Assembly: GCF_003597395.2 (NCBI RefSeq)
Contig: NC_133770.1
Coordinates: 78,480,414 to 78,544,413, forward strand
Length of the DNA stretch: 64,000 nucleotides
From: Chelonoidis abingdonii
Taxonomy: Eukaryota; Chordata; Testudines; Testudinidae
Direction of reading: 5' to 3'
Shown: piece after piece, positions 30,218 to 43,690 of the stretch
Numbering within the stretch: position 1 is the first letter of the stretch
Layout: every line of letters begins with the position of its first letter
The notes under the pieces: generated by a model
Database searches by the model: none
The model's input: only the letters and a program-made list of their open reading frames with translations
What the model was told of the DNA's origin: nothing
Translations under genes and position numbers: made by a program

Positions 30218-33200
30218 ATGTCTTCTTTTGTTTTACTGGCTGCATTTCATAAGATCATAGAAAGATCTTTCCTAGATTCAGTTACTGAAACTTGAAGGTT
30301 GAAACAGCCTATATTTTCATACCACAGCCACTATGTCTGTGATGTTTTTACAGTTTACTCAAGAATTATGTAGTACTCCTGAATGTGAGAGTCCTCAAGG
30401 GAGAGAGGAAAGATGCCTAATGTCTAGTTCTTCATTTCTCCTTACTGTTAAATCTTATAAAGACAATGTTCTATATTTATTTCTCCCATACAGTGCCTAT
30501 TTGTAATTGCCAAATAGATGGTACTTCCAGAATCAAAAACTTTTCAGCCAGGCCTGATGCGGTGAACATAATATGTATTGTCTAACAGTATACTTGTATG
30601 GGCACTGTAGGATGAATAGTTTCCTAAGGCCCAGTTCTGCCAACCATACCCACAACTGGAAATGTAATGAAAATTGATCGTTTTAGCAAAAAACAAAAAC
30701 AGTTCATAAAAATGTTTTGTTTTTTACTGGTTCTATTCATAACGAGTAACAATTCAGCAAGTCGCCTTACTGATTGCAGTGGGCCTACTCCTGAAGTAAA
30801 TTACTAGTCCGCATGAGTAAGGTCTCAGAATCAGGTCCTACATTTTACTCTATAGCTTTTTTTTTTTTAAGTTAAAATATTGTAATTTCTGGATAAAGCC
30901 TGAGGTGTTTTAGAATAAAATGATTATTGTGAGTTCTAAAAAAATATTATCAATAAGCTATTTTTAAAAAGAAAGTACATGTAGTCCATTGGCCTAACAA
31001 TAATGCTCTGTATTGCCAAGCACAGGACCTATGTCTGAATCTCCATCTCAAGGCTATTAGAGAGTAAATGTGCTGTGAAGGCAGAGTGATCAACCTTGCT
31101 CCATTTAAAGGTGACTCTTGCAGAAAATTAAGTTGCAAGTGTTAAGAGAGAGCTGAAGCAGTAGATGCCCCAGCATTTTAGGTTTTTGAAAGTAGTCCAC
31201 ATAAAGCAGTAGTACATGTACTGTGAAGATCTTCCTTCACTAATATGGGATCGATATAACTGGTCCTCTTCATTTCTAATTCTTCACTTGGCTGCCAGAA
31301 GTGGCTCCTATGTAATACAGGGGAAAATGGGTTGGATTTTCTAGGCTCTAACAGGATATGGTACATTCTTCTTTCTTTAAGTTAAGCGATGTATTGCACA
31401 ATTCCCTGGATGCATTCTAGAATGTTTTCACACCTCCACTGATGCATCAGATATTGTCCAAAGTTGGAGGCAATAGAAAAGCTAAAACAAAAGTCAAACC
31501 TACACTATTTATAGCAGAGACTGTGGCCTGTTTAATGATGATCGTTCACTCTGGAGACTTCATTGTAGTAAGACAGAGATACTAGACTAGACAGTTCTGT
31601 GGTCTGATCCTATGAAGCTAATTCCCATGTTTTTACGAGTCTAATGAAACCTTCCTCATGGTACTGACTTCTTATCAATATTGTAATTGCTGTTGTTTTC
31701 TTTCTCTTTTGAATGATCTTTGACTGTATCAATGTTTCATCCTCCTTTGTTTAATGTGAAAAAGATCATTAAATATCCTAATGCAGTTTTTTGTAAGAGA
31801 AGTGATGATAATGCTGATGTACTTGCTGCTTTCCAGTTTAGATAATTGTGTTTTGTGTGCGTAAAATTCCCCTGTAGTTTCAGCTGGATACAATCTGCTT
31901 CTTCATTTCATGGTTATAATGCTGTGTGCTGGGCATTTCACCCAAGCAGTGGTGTCATTTCAGTGCTAGGCAAAGTACATGTGTGGATGCGTTCACAGTA
32001 ATAGCATATGAAGAAAAAATTGAAAACCTGGGTGCCGAAAGTTATACACTTAAATAAAGTTGGTGTGAATTTCAGAGTTGCTGAGCAATTACAGATCCCA
32101 TTGGCTTTTAGTGGGAGTCACAAGCATTCAGCAACTCTGAAAATCAAATATTGAGGCGACGAAACCATGAGTCATCAGTTTGGTATCTGATCATCATGCC
32201 AGATGCTCGATTCTAGAAGCAGCTTTTAGATGGTAATTTATAATTGGATCTCATGTGGCTCCCAGGTTGTGTTTTATTATTTTATTATTAAAATGGTGGA
32301 ATTTTAAACTTCATTTAAGGAGTTAGGTGCCCAAATCCCCTTGAATTTTAATGGCACTAAGGTACCTAGAGCCCTTAGGTTCAATGGAAGATTTCAACCT
32401 ACAGGTATATTTTTGTGATATATTTATGAAAGGTGCTCAGCTGTGAGCTTTTATGGTACCATATGGACCAAGTCTGAGAAACAGAGAAGTTCAATCCTTG
32501 CACTTTGAGCCGAACTTCCAAAAAGGTGCTAATTCTATTGATTTTGAAAGTTTCTGTTGAACAGATATTTGTCTGCTAGGAACTGCATCAAGACCACCAA
32601 CATATTTAACCAGGCCCCCAAACAGCTATCACCATGTTAATGGTTTTCACACACTTAGGATTTGACCCAGGATTTGAATCAGTGACTGCCTTGATATCTC
32701 ATTACCAATCATCTGAAGCCTCAGGTCCTACATCAGGTTGCCAACTTGAAAAACTCATCACTGTGATTGTTACAAGAAAGGTTTGCATAGTAATAACATT
32801 CAGATTTTTTCTATTAATGACCACATTTCTGAATTTTGGCAAGACAGTATAACAATAAACTGCATTCACTGTTAAACCAGATAAGGGTGTTGTGAAAGTA
32901 GCTGTTTGTAATCTAGTCCTTCCTCCTGGAAAAAATAAAACCGCAGTAGTCAAATTGATTATGAATCTGAGGCCTACAACAGAGCCCTGAGGGGACTCTA
33001 CAGCAAACCTCAACAAACATGAATGTGTGGAATACAAATAATCAAACTGAATTTGGACCACTCTCTTATACCACAATGAAGCCTCCAGAGTGAATGCACC
33101 ATCATTTAAAAGGACACAGCCTTTGCTACGAATAGCATAGGTTTGACTTTTGTTTTAGCTCTTCTATTGTTACTTATTAAATGCTTAGCCTACTAGTCTT

Positions 33201-33534
33201 CTGATCATCTCTCTACTAAGAATAAATTTAACCCACTTGTACATACCTCCAGGGACAGCTGGCTGCATTGCACTTTCCCCTGGTGCTGCACACTTTTAAA
33301 AGTTCCTTGATTAGTAATATGGTGGTCTGTCACTCTCTCTAATTCCCGGTAGGCTTAATGCTACATGTCTTCCCTGCAGCTAGCCTTGCTTTGCTGTCAC
33401 TGTGTCTCTTACACCAGCATATCAAAATTTTTCTCCATGGGTTTTTACTAGCCTCTACCCCACTGACCTTTTTATAAATAAAATCCTACCTACATCCACA
33501 CGTTCCTCTACCTGTGGCATTATATTGGACACTA
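30218..33534. other. RBMS3 intron with one palindromic repeat
   Basis: About 3.3 kb of AT-rich intron. The only structured repeat I can place is the palindrome at 32070-32142. No gene or RNA recognised. Confidence 0.5.
32070..32142. repeat. Palindromic MITE, 73 bp
   Basis: Perfect 15-bp arms TTTCAGAGTTGCTGA (32070-32084) and TCAGCAACTCTGAAA (32128-32142). The centre CCCATTGGCTTTTAGTGGGA is also loosely palindromic. This is the style of an old amniote foldback MITE. Confidence 0.65.
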
Positions 33535-33542
33535 ACTGCATC

Positions 33543-33822
33543 GTATATGCAGTGTTGTTGTAGCCATGTCAGTCCCAGGATATTAGACACACACGGTGGG
33601 TGAGGTAATATCTTTTATTGAACCAACTTCTGTTGGTGAGAGATCGACAAACTTTTGAGCCACACTAACTACTTATGCTAAGCAATGTTTCCTTCCTTGC
33701 ATTTAGCTGTGATGCTCAGAGTAGCTTTCCCAGACCTGAAGAAGAGCTCTATGTAGCTGGAAAGCTTGTCTCTCTCTCACCAACAGAAGCTGGTCCAATA
33801 GAACGTATCACCTCACTCATTC
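33543..33822 (+). mobile_element. Cry-type SINE with internal inversion
   Basis: A sense head (TGTTGTTGTAGCCATGTCAG) runs from about 33548 to 33664 through the AATATCTTTTATTGAACC block. It is followed at 33665 by antisense SINE sequence that starts from the SINE 3' end (TAACTACTTATGCTAAGCAA) and ends back in the AATATC block at about 33820. The overlap, 33599-33664 against 33755-33820, forms 66-bp arms with moderate divergence. The direct repeat ACTGCATC at 33535-33542 and 33823-33830 encloses the whole structure, consistent with one insertion. Confidence 0.75.
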
Positions 33823-33830
33823 ACTGCATC

Positions 33831-34699
33831 TTGTTATTTATCACCACTTCTGAGGCAAGAGTTTTGCTCACTGATGACCTGACACAGATTCTACCATTTT
33901 GAATAGGTGCTGCTCAGACTGGACAGCAGTTGAAGTGAATTTAGGGCATCCTCTTTAAGATGCTTGTTTCCCAGTAGGGACTCAGATTTATTTATTGTCT
34001 TATGCTATGACTGATTAGTCCAGGGGAAGCTGGAGGCCAGACACCTTTAAAGGATGAATGAGAACCTATTTTTGTTCCTGTTTTGTGTTAGTGGTGCTAA
34101 ATCCATGGAGTAGCTACTTACTCTTTTTTATGGGTTTGGATTGTTGGAGTTCTGATAACTTAAAATTTTGGTTGATTTTATTTTTTATTATTTATTTCTA
34201 TGCATTAAGACACAGGAGTGGGGAACGGGGAAAACCTGGGTTCTATTCCCAGTTCTCAAAATCACAGTTACTGGCAAGCAGCTTTTTCATCTAGATTGAC
34301 TTCCACAAGGTAATAAAATATGTATCTTATTCTGAAATGTTAATGCTTTAGGCATCAAATCAGAAAAGCATTTTATCACGTGCTCAAGTCCCATTGACTT
34401 CAAAGTTTACGAATGTGCCTAATTACTGTCTTGAACCCAGAAACTGGCCTTGTATTGAAAGAGTAAACAAAAAGATGGGCTTGAGCAGCAAAGTTTAGTT
34501 CCAAACTTCCCTCAGAGTTCAGAGTCCTAAGATGAAAATGATTTATTCCAGCCAAATCAAAATTGTTTCATTGGCATTGTTAAAACAAAATAAAAATTCC
34601 ACTTTTGAATCTACTGCATATATTTTTGACTCAAACTCAAGCCAAACCTTCTTAAAAGTTCCGATATGTCTTCAATTTTTGGTTGGTTTGATTTATTAT
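33831..34699. other. RBMS3 intron, nothing recognised
   Basis: No gene. A phrase near 34209-34262 (ACCTGGGTTCTATTCCCAGT) looks like the tRNA-like head of a worn CORE-SINE, but the rest does not confirm it. Confidence 0.4.
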
Positions 34700-34945
34700 T
34701 TATTTATTTGTATCATTATGGTACACATCACCATAGCATCAGAGCATCTCTCAGACACTAATTATTGAATCTCCACAATACCCCTCTCAGATAGAGATGT
34801 ATTGTTATGCCCTTTTTACAGATGAAGATGTCAAGGCACAAAGAGGAAAGGTGATTTGCCCAAGGTCACACAGGAAACTTGTTGCAGAACTGAGAATAGA
34901 ACGCTGATATACAGATTCCCAGTTCTGTGTCTTAATTCAAGACAA
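34700..34945 (-). repeat. MIR-like CORE-SINE, antisense
   Basis: TTTTTACAGATGAAGATGTC, then GATTTGCCCAAGGTCACACA, then GAACTGAGAATAGAACGCTG follows the antisense MIR consensus closely. It is among the best preserved CORE-SINEs in the window. Confidence 0.7.
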
Positions 34946-37457
34946 TCAGCACCTGTGAAAATCAGGCCCTGATTTAAAAAAATAAAATCTTTCAAGTGTA
35001 TTTCCTTACAATTGTTTTACTCCTAGGGTACTGTTCTGACCTTTGAGTTTCTTGCTATCTGCATCTTTATTATTTTTAATTTTCCCCACATGTTTTTGTG
35101 CAGGAGTTGCCTGACAAAATGTGTATTTTCTCCCTTCGAAAAAGAACCTCAGTTTGACTTCAGACAGGACTGAGGCAATCATATCAACATTCACCTTTAC
35201 CAACTCTTTTCTACAAGCTTGGGTAACTGAGTTTAGGTTTGGACAACAGAATTTTTCTTTTCCTTTCAAAAAAAAAATATTCTTTTGCTCTTGTGCCATT
35301 TTAACAGCCTGTCTCTGCCCCTAATATCTGCCAGAACCACAAGTATTTCCCAGAACTTTGTTTTCTGTTGAGCTCTATGGCAGTTTTATCAGTGGAAAAA
35401 GATCCCTCCTCTTCCCTGTTAATTTCCAAATGTTGCACCAGTGTCTTGGAAACACATTCAACTGTAATAGCATTCCACTTTGGTTGGGAAGCCAAAACCA
35501 CAAATATTCTTTGTGATGTTCATTTCTTTTCCCTTTCATTCTTCTTTCTGACCTTCACTGCCTTAATATCTGAATAACGCTTTAGCCCTCAATCCGGTAA
35601 AGAGCCGTCTTGAAGGCAATGTGTCTACTCACATGCTTAAAGTTAGTAGCAGTGGGTCTACGCAAATGCTTAAGGGCTTTGCTGGATCCAGGCATTTTAT
35701 TTCCTGGTTAGAGCCATTCCCTGCTTTTCTTGATACTCTGTATTTTTGTTGTTGTTGTTGCTTCTGCTTTCTCCCTCTTCCCTCCTAGTTTTCTTAAAAT
35801 TAATTTCCCTAGTTCAACATGCAGCAGGACAAACAGGGCCCTGAATATTTCTTTATGCCAGTGGGCTGACAGGGTAGGCATCATAACCATCTCCCAGTGC
35901 GACCACTACTCCTTGGCTTAAAGAAGTGTTTCTTTTCCACTCTATTTTTGTACTTTGTCATGCTTAATGTTAATTTCCTTATACAAAAATAAAAAGAGGC
36001 ATGCATCCAAGGCTCTAGGCATCTCTGCTATAAACTATAGAAACCCAAGGAAAATTAAACAGCCAGCAGAACACAAAACTCTAAAATTTAATTCCTCTCA
36101 AAAGCCTACGTTCCCACAGCAGCCCAGGAAAATAAATTTGCCTTGCACCATGCCCTGAAGGTCAGCAGACACAGGCTATATCACAATGGGGACAGAAGCT
36201 TATTCCAGAGTTGAGGGCCCCTCATGGAGAATGCTCTACTGCCAACTCCCTGTCTTTTAAATTAAGGCAGATCTAGCTTGAGTGTCTCCGCCAATCACAA
36301 CAGTGATGTTATGGCACAAGGAGAGAGAGGCAGGATGATTCTATGCCATTTATGACTTTCTAGGTCAAATCCTTATCCAACACCATAAAAAATTCAGCCT
36401 GGAAACCTAGAGCTGCTGCAGGATATGGCGCATACTTAGCTTAGTTGATTTCCTGCAAGATTGTATTCTGCTATTTGGTTCATATGAATCAATATCTTTT
36501 CATATATTTAACATGTGTTAAAGGTACAAATTAGTTCCCTGATCCTGCAAGGGGCTGCAGATGGATGAGCGCCTGACCCTGTGCGGAACCCCACTGAAAT
36601 CAACTTTTGAAAGTTGACATAGAGGAGGAGGAACTTTGTTATGCTGAGAGATGCTTCAGAATTCTGACTCGAGGAATTGAAGAGAAAGGATTGTTGTTTC
36701 AGTTCTAGCACTTGGAGGAAGGGACCCGCCCTATGGAGCATCTTATAGGATCAAGGCCTTTGCTGAGTCCATCCAGAAAACAAAGCCATTCTCCACTAAA
36801 TCAGGTTTACCTCGCTGCCTTAAATGTTTGGGCTGTTGGCTCTTTTACTTTAGTTAGAGAATGTGTCTGTCTTCTGCAGGAGCTACGCCAGGATTTGAGG
36901 TTGTATATGGTATATGCAGTACCAAATGTCATTGTTCACTTCCAGACAAGTTAAGTTAAAGGGCAAACAAAGCAACTATTGTTTGTCTGAGAATGGTATA
37001 GAAAGCAGTTTGACCAATTAAACACAGTTTAGCAAAGCAAAGCTTAACTAATATGGACTGCCTAAGTGCCAGTTAACAGTTTACATACTGCTGTTTAACT
37101 GAGTTTTCATGAAACTGAAAGATATTTTGCAAAGTCCATCAGGAAGTTCTGTTCTAATTAACCCTTCTCTCTCTCTCTCATAGTGGAGATAATTCCTCAG
37201 ATAAAAGGATCATGAAAAAAAACTCTTAAAAATCCCAGGTATTATCCAATTAGGATTTTTAACTATGCCTTCAGTTGTTGTGAGTTATTACTGGAAAGTG
37301 ATCTCTTCACCAGTGAATTAGAGATAGGGATCATCGTTAGTCCCTACATTTCTTTTACAGTCCCGAAATCTCATTTGCCTAGCAGCTGCATCATTTGTAC
37401 ATGGTTATTGTGCACTTCCTGGGTAGCAGCTATTCCAAATGGTAAAACTCATTTGTT

Positions 37458-37480
37458 AAAATAAAATAAAATAAAATAAA
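37458..37480. repeat. (AAAAT)n microsatellite
   Basis: Four and a half AAAAT units in tandem. Confidence 0.95.
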
Positions 37481-39426
37481 GAATCCACTAAATTAATTTT
37501 CTTTCTCACGGGACCATAATTTCAAAGCCTGTGCATGCAAGTTATTTCATCATAACATTCTTTATTTCTTTTCTTCCTTGTGAATAACATTTTCATGGAG
37601 ACAAAGGGTGGATGTTGTCAAGAGCATTCTTAATTTTTTAAATTAGTATGGATTGTTTGATTCCCTTAAGCAGTCTATTTGAGTGCAAATGAATAGGAAT
37701 AGTTTCCTGTCCATTCTATCATTTTAGGTTTTTTTCTGGTTGATCTCACTTAAAAGTTCAGCAAAAAGTGGTTGTCAATTTTACCCTATTTTGGGTTGTT
37801 TTTTTTCACGTCTCTTTGTGTTATTAGCTATACTGAAGTTTCCAAGCCATTATCAAGGCTTAAAATAAATTATGCTTTGTGGACTCCATCACTGGGATTT
37901 GTAGTTTAGTACCTTCTGTTTGTTCTATATGTTCTAATGCTGCACAATTTCTTTATATGCTGGAGCTGTGGTAGGGAATCAAGGATCCCTGATAGCTCTC
38001 TCCTCCGCAAATAGATTCTACTGTTCCTGGCAGAAGCTGGACATAGCTGAGAATCTGCCCTTAAGTTTTCAAAAGTATCCATTCTTTTTGAGTACCTCAA
38101 TTTTTGGGTGCCCACCTTTAAATACTGTAGAGGGTGATTTTTCAGTCAATGACCACCAATAACTCCAGTTGCTTAGCACCTCTGAAAATCATACCCTAGA
38201 TGTCCTAAATTGGCCACCCAAAAGGGAAGAACTGAGTGGATGTTGTTCAAAACATAGGCCTGAATAACAAAATATCAGATAGCAAATGCCTCCAACTCCT
38301 TACTCTCCTGAAGTATTGCTCTGAAAGAACCTAGAAGAAGGTCACTGAATATTATGGGTATGGCTAATAGTGCTACCATGTCTGCGAATTATCCTCTAAG
38401 ACATTCCTGAAATTCAGAGTAAAATTACTGTTGGTTCAAAAAGCCCTCTTTCAGATGCTAGTCACATTTTAAAAAAACAAAAACCCTGTTCCTGTAAGGA
38501 AAGAATCTACGCACAAGATGTTAGATTTTCGTGTTCTCTTTAAATATTTTATTACATTCATTTTTCAAAACAGCAAAACAAACATTCATCAAGTGACACT
38601 AAGCGTGTCACCCTCAGATCTGTACATCTGTTGCTATCCGGCTGTTTTCCTGCATAATTCATTTTAATACATTTAAAGTGTACACTTCATTAAAATTCTT
38701 GACACTCATTTACGTACAAATGTTACATTAAAGGAAAGGGTGGAAAGTCAGTCTATGGCAGGGAGTCTAGTTTACAGTAAAGTGTCTTTCTTCCCCCACC
38801 CCTAGTTAATGTGCATCTATGGTATGCTTTTGTGCACCTGCCTCAGCATGGACTCTGTTATCTATATATCTCAATCTCTCTGTCTGTAATGCAAATCATA
38901 TCTTCATTGGCATTAGAACTTTCCTTCAGGATGTTTTGTCTTTTCCTGGAAATTTTTGTTTCTTACTGAAAAGTTTTTTACAGTATGCATGCACCCCTTT
39001 GTATCATACATCCTCTATTCAGGTCATATAATAGATGTTCAATGTATCCAGCATAACAATCTTTCTGTCAACTAGGAGAACACCAAGCATTTGTTCCTAT
39101 CGACTTAAAAAGATGATGTGGGTTGGCTGCAGTGGTGGAAAGGGTTGTTTGTGATTTTTTGACCTCTCTCAGTTTGAGGTTTCTTGTAGTCTACTAGTTT
39201 TTGAAGTATTCACTTTGGTTTCATGTGTTTTGTCACTGGGGAATTGTCTGTGGTGAGATTCTTACACCAGCTATATATGTACCAAAAAGAAGAAGAAAAA
39301 AAGGCAGCTTGAGACAGGAGACTTCTTTAATACTGATGGCTTCTCACTTTCGTGACTTATTGCTGAAGTCTTCTCCAGGTTGTGGAAATCATATGTGATT
39401 TTTGGATGGCAGATGATTCCCTGTTT

Positions 39427-39452
39427 AAAAAACAAACAAACAAACAAACAAA
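39427..39452. repeat. (AAAC)n microsatellite
   Basis: Five perfect AAAC units following an A run. Confidence 0.95.
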
Positions 39453-41254
39453 GGCTGAGATTGTTAAAAGAATTAATGTCAAACTTGGTACTTTACAAGA
39501 CGTAAGATTTCTGCAACTGGTGAAGAAAACTCTAAATGTGTTTGGCCAAAAAGAGAGTCTGAATTTGAAAATAAAAAAAATTAAGGTGGATAGGAATTGT
39601 TCCTGTTAAATATAGATGTGGCATTTTGTACTTGTCCTTTAACTAGTTGGGAGTTGATCCTTCTTGGAAAGATGGTTTTTAAGCTGTATAGAAATGGATT
39701 CTGAGTCTGGTTGCTATTTCTGTGGATTTTCACGTTCCACAGGATAGGAACATAAAAAATGAATTAAATAAGCTAAGTTAGTAATGATTCACTTTCTCCT
39801 TACCATAGTTGGAACGATTGATCTAGAAAAGTTTATTCAAAGTTTACATGAAAAGACTCTTCTCTTTGCTTCCCCGATATGATTCAGCATTACACGCTAG
39901 GAACATGCTGCCCTGAGTGTGTGCGTGTGCGTGAGCTCTGAGTCTCTCATTAAAGAGATTGGGTCAGATGTTCAGTTTCTTGTTCTTCCTTGGGACTAAG
40001 TAACTGCATGTGTAAGCTGAGAGAGGAAAATGGAGAATATTTTCTTTCCAGCAAAACTGTTTTAATTATATTCAGATTACCCATCCGTTGAAGAAGCATG
40101 GATTCAAATTCATTTGCTGTGTAGCTCTATTGAAGTCAATGAAGTTATACCAGAAATAAACTCAAACCATGGAGTTTATGGAACCAAGAAGCAGCTGGAG
40201 TCACTTGTATTGGAATTTACCCCATTATATCCAGCAAGTCTCTGTTTCATGGGAGTCACGCACACAGATTTTTTTCAGCTGCAGACTAAGGGACTGAGTT
40301 CCTGAATGTCCAGCCTTTAGACACAGAAATGGATTCTGATGAAGTTCACACAGACTCTTCACCAGTGGTTTGTGTTCATCTGTTGCAAGAGTACTCATTT
40401 TTGTGAAGTTTTATATTGTGCCTTATCTGTTCTCAGCTTTGAGGGTTATAGACTAAATGTAACCCCCCCAAAAAGGGCAAAGATTAGGAGCTGGCTTTGA
40501 GAGAAGTTGATTGCAATGATTTATCTTCAAGCAGCAGGTGTGGGTTTGCTATGAAGATTTTTAATTTGCGCTTTTTCTTACAAGCCAAGTGTGCCACAGA
40601 ATTTTGACTGTAGGTAGAAACCATCCCATTTTTTTTAAACTTCTCAATACTCAAATATGGGAAACAATGCAGAAAAAACATGGTTAGATACATAGGTTGA
40701 TGTTTCAAATCAGTACTGGGTAGTTAGCCATATATATTCTAATAAGATTAATGAGTAAGAATTTTGCAATGGTGGTCTCTTTGGAGAACCAGAATGAGAA
40801 GATAAATAGTTCTCCCTTATAGGCAGGTTAATTTACAAATGTCTGTGATGAGGTTTTGTGCACTTTCCTCTGAAGAATCTGGTACTGGACATTGTCTGAG
40901 ACAGATTTCGGACTAAATAGACCATCAGGCTGATTTGCTTTGACTGTTCCGGTTTGTCTGGAAACAAACATTGACCCCTACCCTGCATTGGGGTCTGCTG
41001 GGACATATCCCTGTGCTTGTCCCATTGCCTTATTGATTACACTGCATACAGTATAATTGAGATTGCTGATAGCTTTACTAGGTCTTGTTTGTTCCATTCC
41101 TGGAAACTGAAAACAAAAATACCACCAGTTGTGCACATAATTAGTCTGCATAATCAAGAGTTTCTGTGATTGTTCCCTTCCCGCTACTCACTCCTTCTAT
41201 TTGTTTGTTACACCCTCTTGTTTCATCTAGTTTTACATTAATTTAGTTTTAATC

Positions 41255-41345
41255 TTTTTGTGGGTTTGTACAGCACCCAGCACAATGAGGCCCTGGTCCT
41301 TTTTGGGACCACTGTGTGCTACACTAATACAAATAATAAGTAATA
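41255..41345 (+). repeat. L2/MIR-type 3' tail, second copy
   Basis: TTTGTACAGCACCCAGCACA, then ATGAGGCCCTGGTCC, then CTAATACAAATAATAAG. It matches the tail at 21655-21785 over its whole length. Confidence 0.55.
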
Positions 41346-42798
41346 GTTGATTAGGCTCAGTTAGTTTCATGGCTTACTCTTTATCCAGAGATTTTCCTGT
41401 GATAAACTTGAGATGATGAGTACCTCTTTTCCTGTAAATTGCATTGTGCCATTAATACCCACTGGAAATTATACTTGGTACTTCACGTGTTGATCAAAGA
41501 GATCTGTTGTGTTAATCCCATTGCTTTTGCCTATGTTAAATATTTACAGATTCTTCTTTAGTATCCTGAAGAGTGTCTTGACCCTTTAGACAATGCTCAT
41601 GGTTTCTCCTTTATATGCATGTTAAAGTATGAATTGTATATTTCTTTTTTAGTTCTCTCTTTCTAAACAGATAGTCAAACCATGCCTATGGGACATAATG
41701 CTATATATGTGGTGACCATTTTTAATGTTTCACTTCATTGATGTGTTTTCTTTTTAAATGCAGAAATTGTAATGATGTGGAGGTTGAAAATAAAAAGTAA
41801 TATTTTAATTAAATACGAAGCAAAAATACAAGACGATACACTTTAGAAGCAAGAAATCCATTTTCATCTTCCAGTTCTCTAATATGATAGTTTAACAGGC
41901 TGCCCTCAAGGTGAACTTCATCAGCGCCTCATGCCCAAGTGGCTGACATGAAGTAAAGGACAGAGAGTCTTGCTCTGTGAGTGCACAAGAATTTCTTTTT
42001 CTTTATCAAGGGAAGGCAAATTCTCATCATGTATGATAACAAAGCAAACACATTCAAATCAGGATTATTTACAAATATATTCACTAAATTATCTGCAAAT
42101 TACCAGAATATCAAAAATCAGGTTAGCTTTATTATTTATTTCGTCTTTTAGCCATTGCTGCCCACAAATGTATTCACGTCTAAATCTCTCAGGGGCTTAT
42201 AACAGGAGGTACATTGAATCCTGTAGGCTTTCTCTCTCCTATACCTGCTCATTGACCTTACATAACTGTAATTATTTATACTCAATTTTTTATATTAACG
42301 TAGCAAATGTATACCTGATATTGTCAACCATGCAATAGAATACGCTCCAGGAAATCTTTCTGTCCGCTGGCGAGCTGACAAATGAGAGAGAAAATAAAAA
42401 TGGATTTTGCAATTTAAAACATAGTGCGCTCAAGGTAGAATGCATAGCTAGCTATAATGTAATATGATTCATTTCTGCACATGTGGGGAAGAGTGTTACA
42501 GAAAGCTTTACTGTAGGTAGGTGGGATATTTAAAGTAACAGGATGGCTGTTTTACATAACAATTCTTGCCTAGTCCATCAAGAGATAGAAGAAAGAGTTA
42601 AATCTTTGAACTTGCCCTCTATCCTATTTCAGTAAGATGTCACATTATGACTCATTCCATTACCTGGTTTAACCTTTAAACCTGGTTATTTGCTTAAAGG
42701 AGAAAAACTAACAAAGAGGGCAAAGCAAAAAAGCACATGCATCCTCTCTTGCTAGAACTTCAAAGATTTTTTTTTTGTATCGTCTAAAAAAGAAATTA
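41346..42798. other. RBMS3 intron, unrecognised, possible conserved part
   Basis: No gene and no named repeat. The part at about 41810-42130 has unique-sequence texture, with TAAT-type and TTTACAAAT-type motifs, and might be a conserved noncoding element. This is untested. Confidence 0.35.
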
Positions 42799-42810
42799 CA
42801 TTGAGAAATA

Positions 42811-42857
42811 ACAGAAGTTGGTCCAATAAAATATATTACCTCACCCATCTTCTCTCT
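42811..42857 (-). mobile_element. 47-bp fragment of a Cry-type SINE with perfect target duplication
   Basis: The fragment is antisense to the SINE interior (ACAGAAGTTGGTCCAATAAA, then ATATATTACCTCACCCATC). It is flanked by a perfect 12-bp direct repeat, CATTGAGAAATA, at 42799-42810 and 42858-42869. The match covers only the middle of the SINE; both the tRNA-like head and the usual 3' end are absent. Confidence 0.8.
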
Positions 42858-43424
42858 CATTGAGAAATACATAAAGTCATTTCCAAAGAAGTCAATTCTA
42901 TCAGTTTACATGAAAACAATAATTAATAATCATCTACATTCAGATACTGATTCTTGAGTTGCGTCGGACATTATGGTTAAGTGGGCCCAGTTGGGGCTGT
43001 ATTTTCAAAAAGAGCTCAGCTCTTATTTAGGAACCAAAAGAAGTGGTCAGATGTTCATCTATTGAAAATATGTGGCCATGAGTATCACAATGGGAATTGC
43101 TGGATGCCGAGTATTTTTGAAAATCTGGCCTTTATTTAAGTACCTAGGTGGGAGCTGAGGCCTTCTGAAAATCTGTCCTTATTGTGCTTGCTGAGTATTT
43201 GAAAATCTGGCCCCATATGGATTTTGTCCCTAGTAGACTGTTCACTGGGGGTTGGGGTGAGGGTTTATGATAAAGAATGCCAAATAAGCATGGTATTTGC
43301 GCCCATTTCTGACAATAGGAGTTCATATAATGATATTCAAGACTGGCTTGTGTGTTATGTGCACCTCTTCTATCTGCAAGATAAAATTAGACCTGCTCAA
43401 TAAAGATAATAATGCTGGGCAGTC

Positions 43425-43690
43425 TCTATAATGATAATAATGCTATGGAGTTCTACAGTGTCTTGGTTCAAGGTCCAAAGGGCTTTGCAAACATATTAGC
43501 CTCTTGTAAATTAGGAAAGCATCATCTCTACTTGGCAGAAAAGAAAACTGAGGCATAGAGAGATTAAATAATTGTCTGAGGTTGCATAGCAAATCTGTGG
43601 CATACATCAAAATAAAACCAAGGTCTCTGAATTTCTAATCCTGTACTTTAATCATTGGACCACATCAAGTGTTTGCAGTGGTCTTACCCT
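43425..43690 (-). repeat. MIR-like CORE-SINE, antisense
   Basis: AACTGAGGCATAGAGAGATT, then GAGGTTGCATAGCAAATCTG, then AAGGTCTCTGAATTTC follow antisense MIR. The copy extends over most of the element. Ends are approximate. Confidence 0.65.

Larger units (their letters stand above)
34946..41254. other. RBMS3 intron, mostly unrecognised, several microsatellites
   Basis: About 6.3 kb without a gene. It contains a palindromic repeat at about 35587-35692 (AATCCGGTAAAG against CTTTGCTGGATC), (AAAAT)n at 37458-37480 and (AAAC)n at 39427-39452. The AT-rich stretch at about 38500-38740 has a unique-sequence texture. Nothing else could be named. Confidence 0.45.

Noticed and set aside
36150..36430. 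Phrase reminiscent of a LINE 3' UTR (TTCCAGAGTTGAGGGCCCC)
   Set aside because: It felt familiar, but I could not assign a family or define ends, so it is not listed as a feature.
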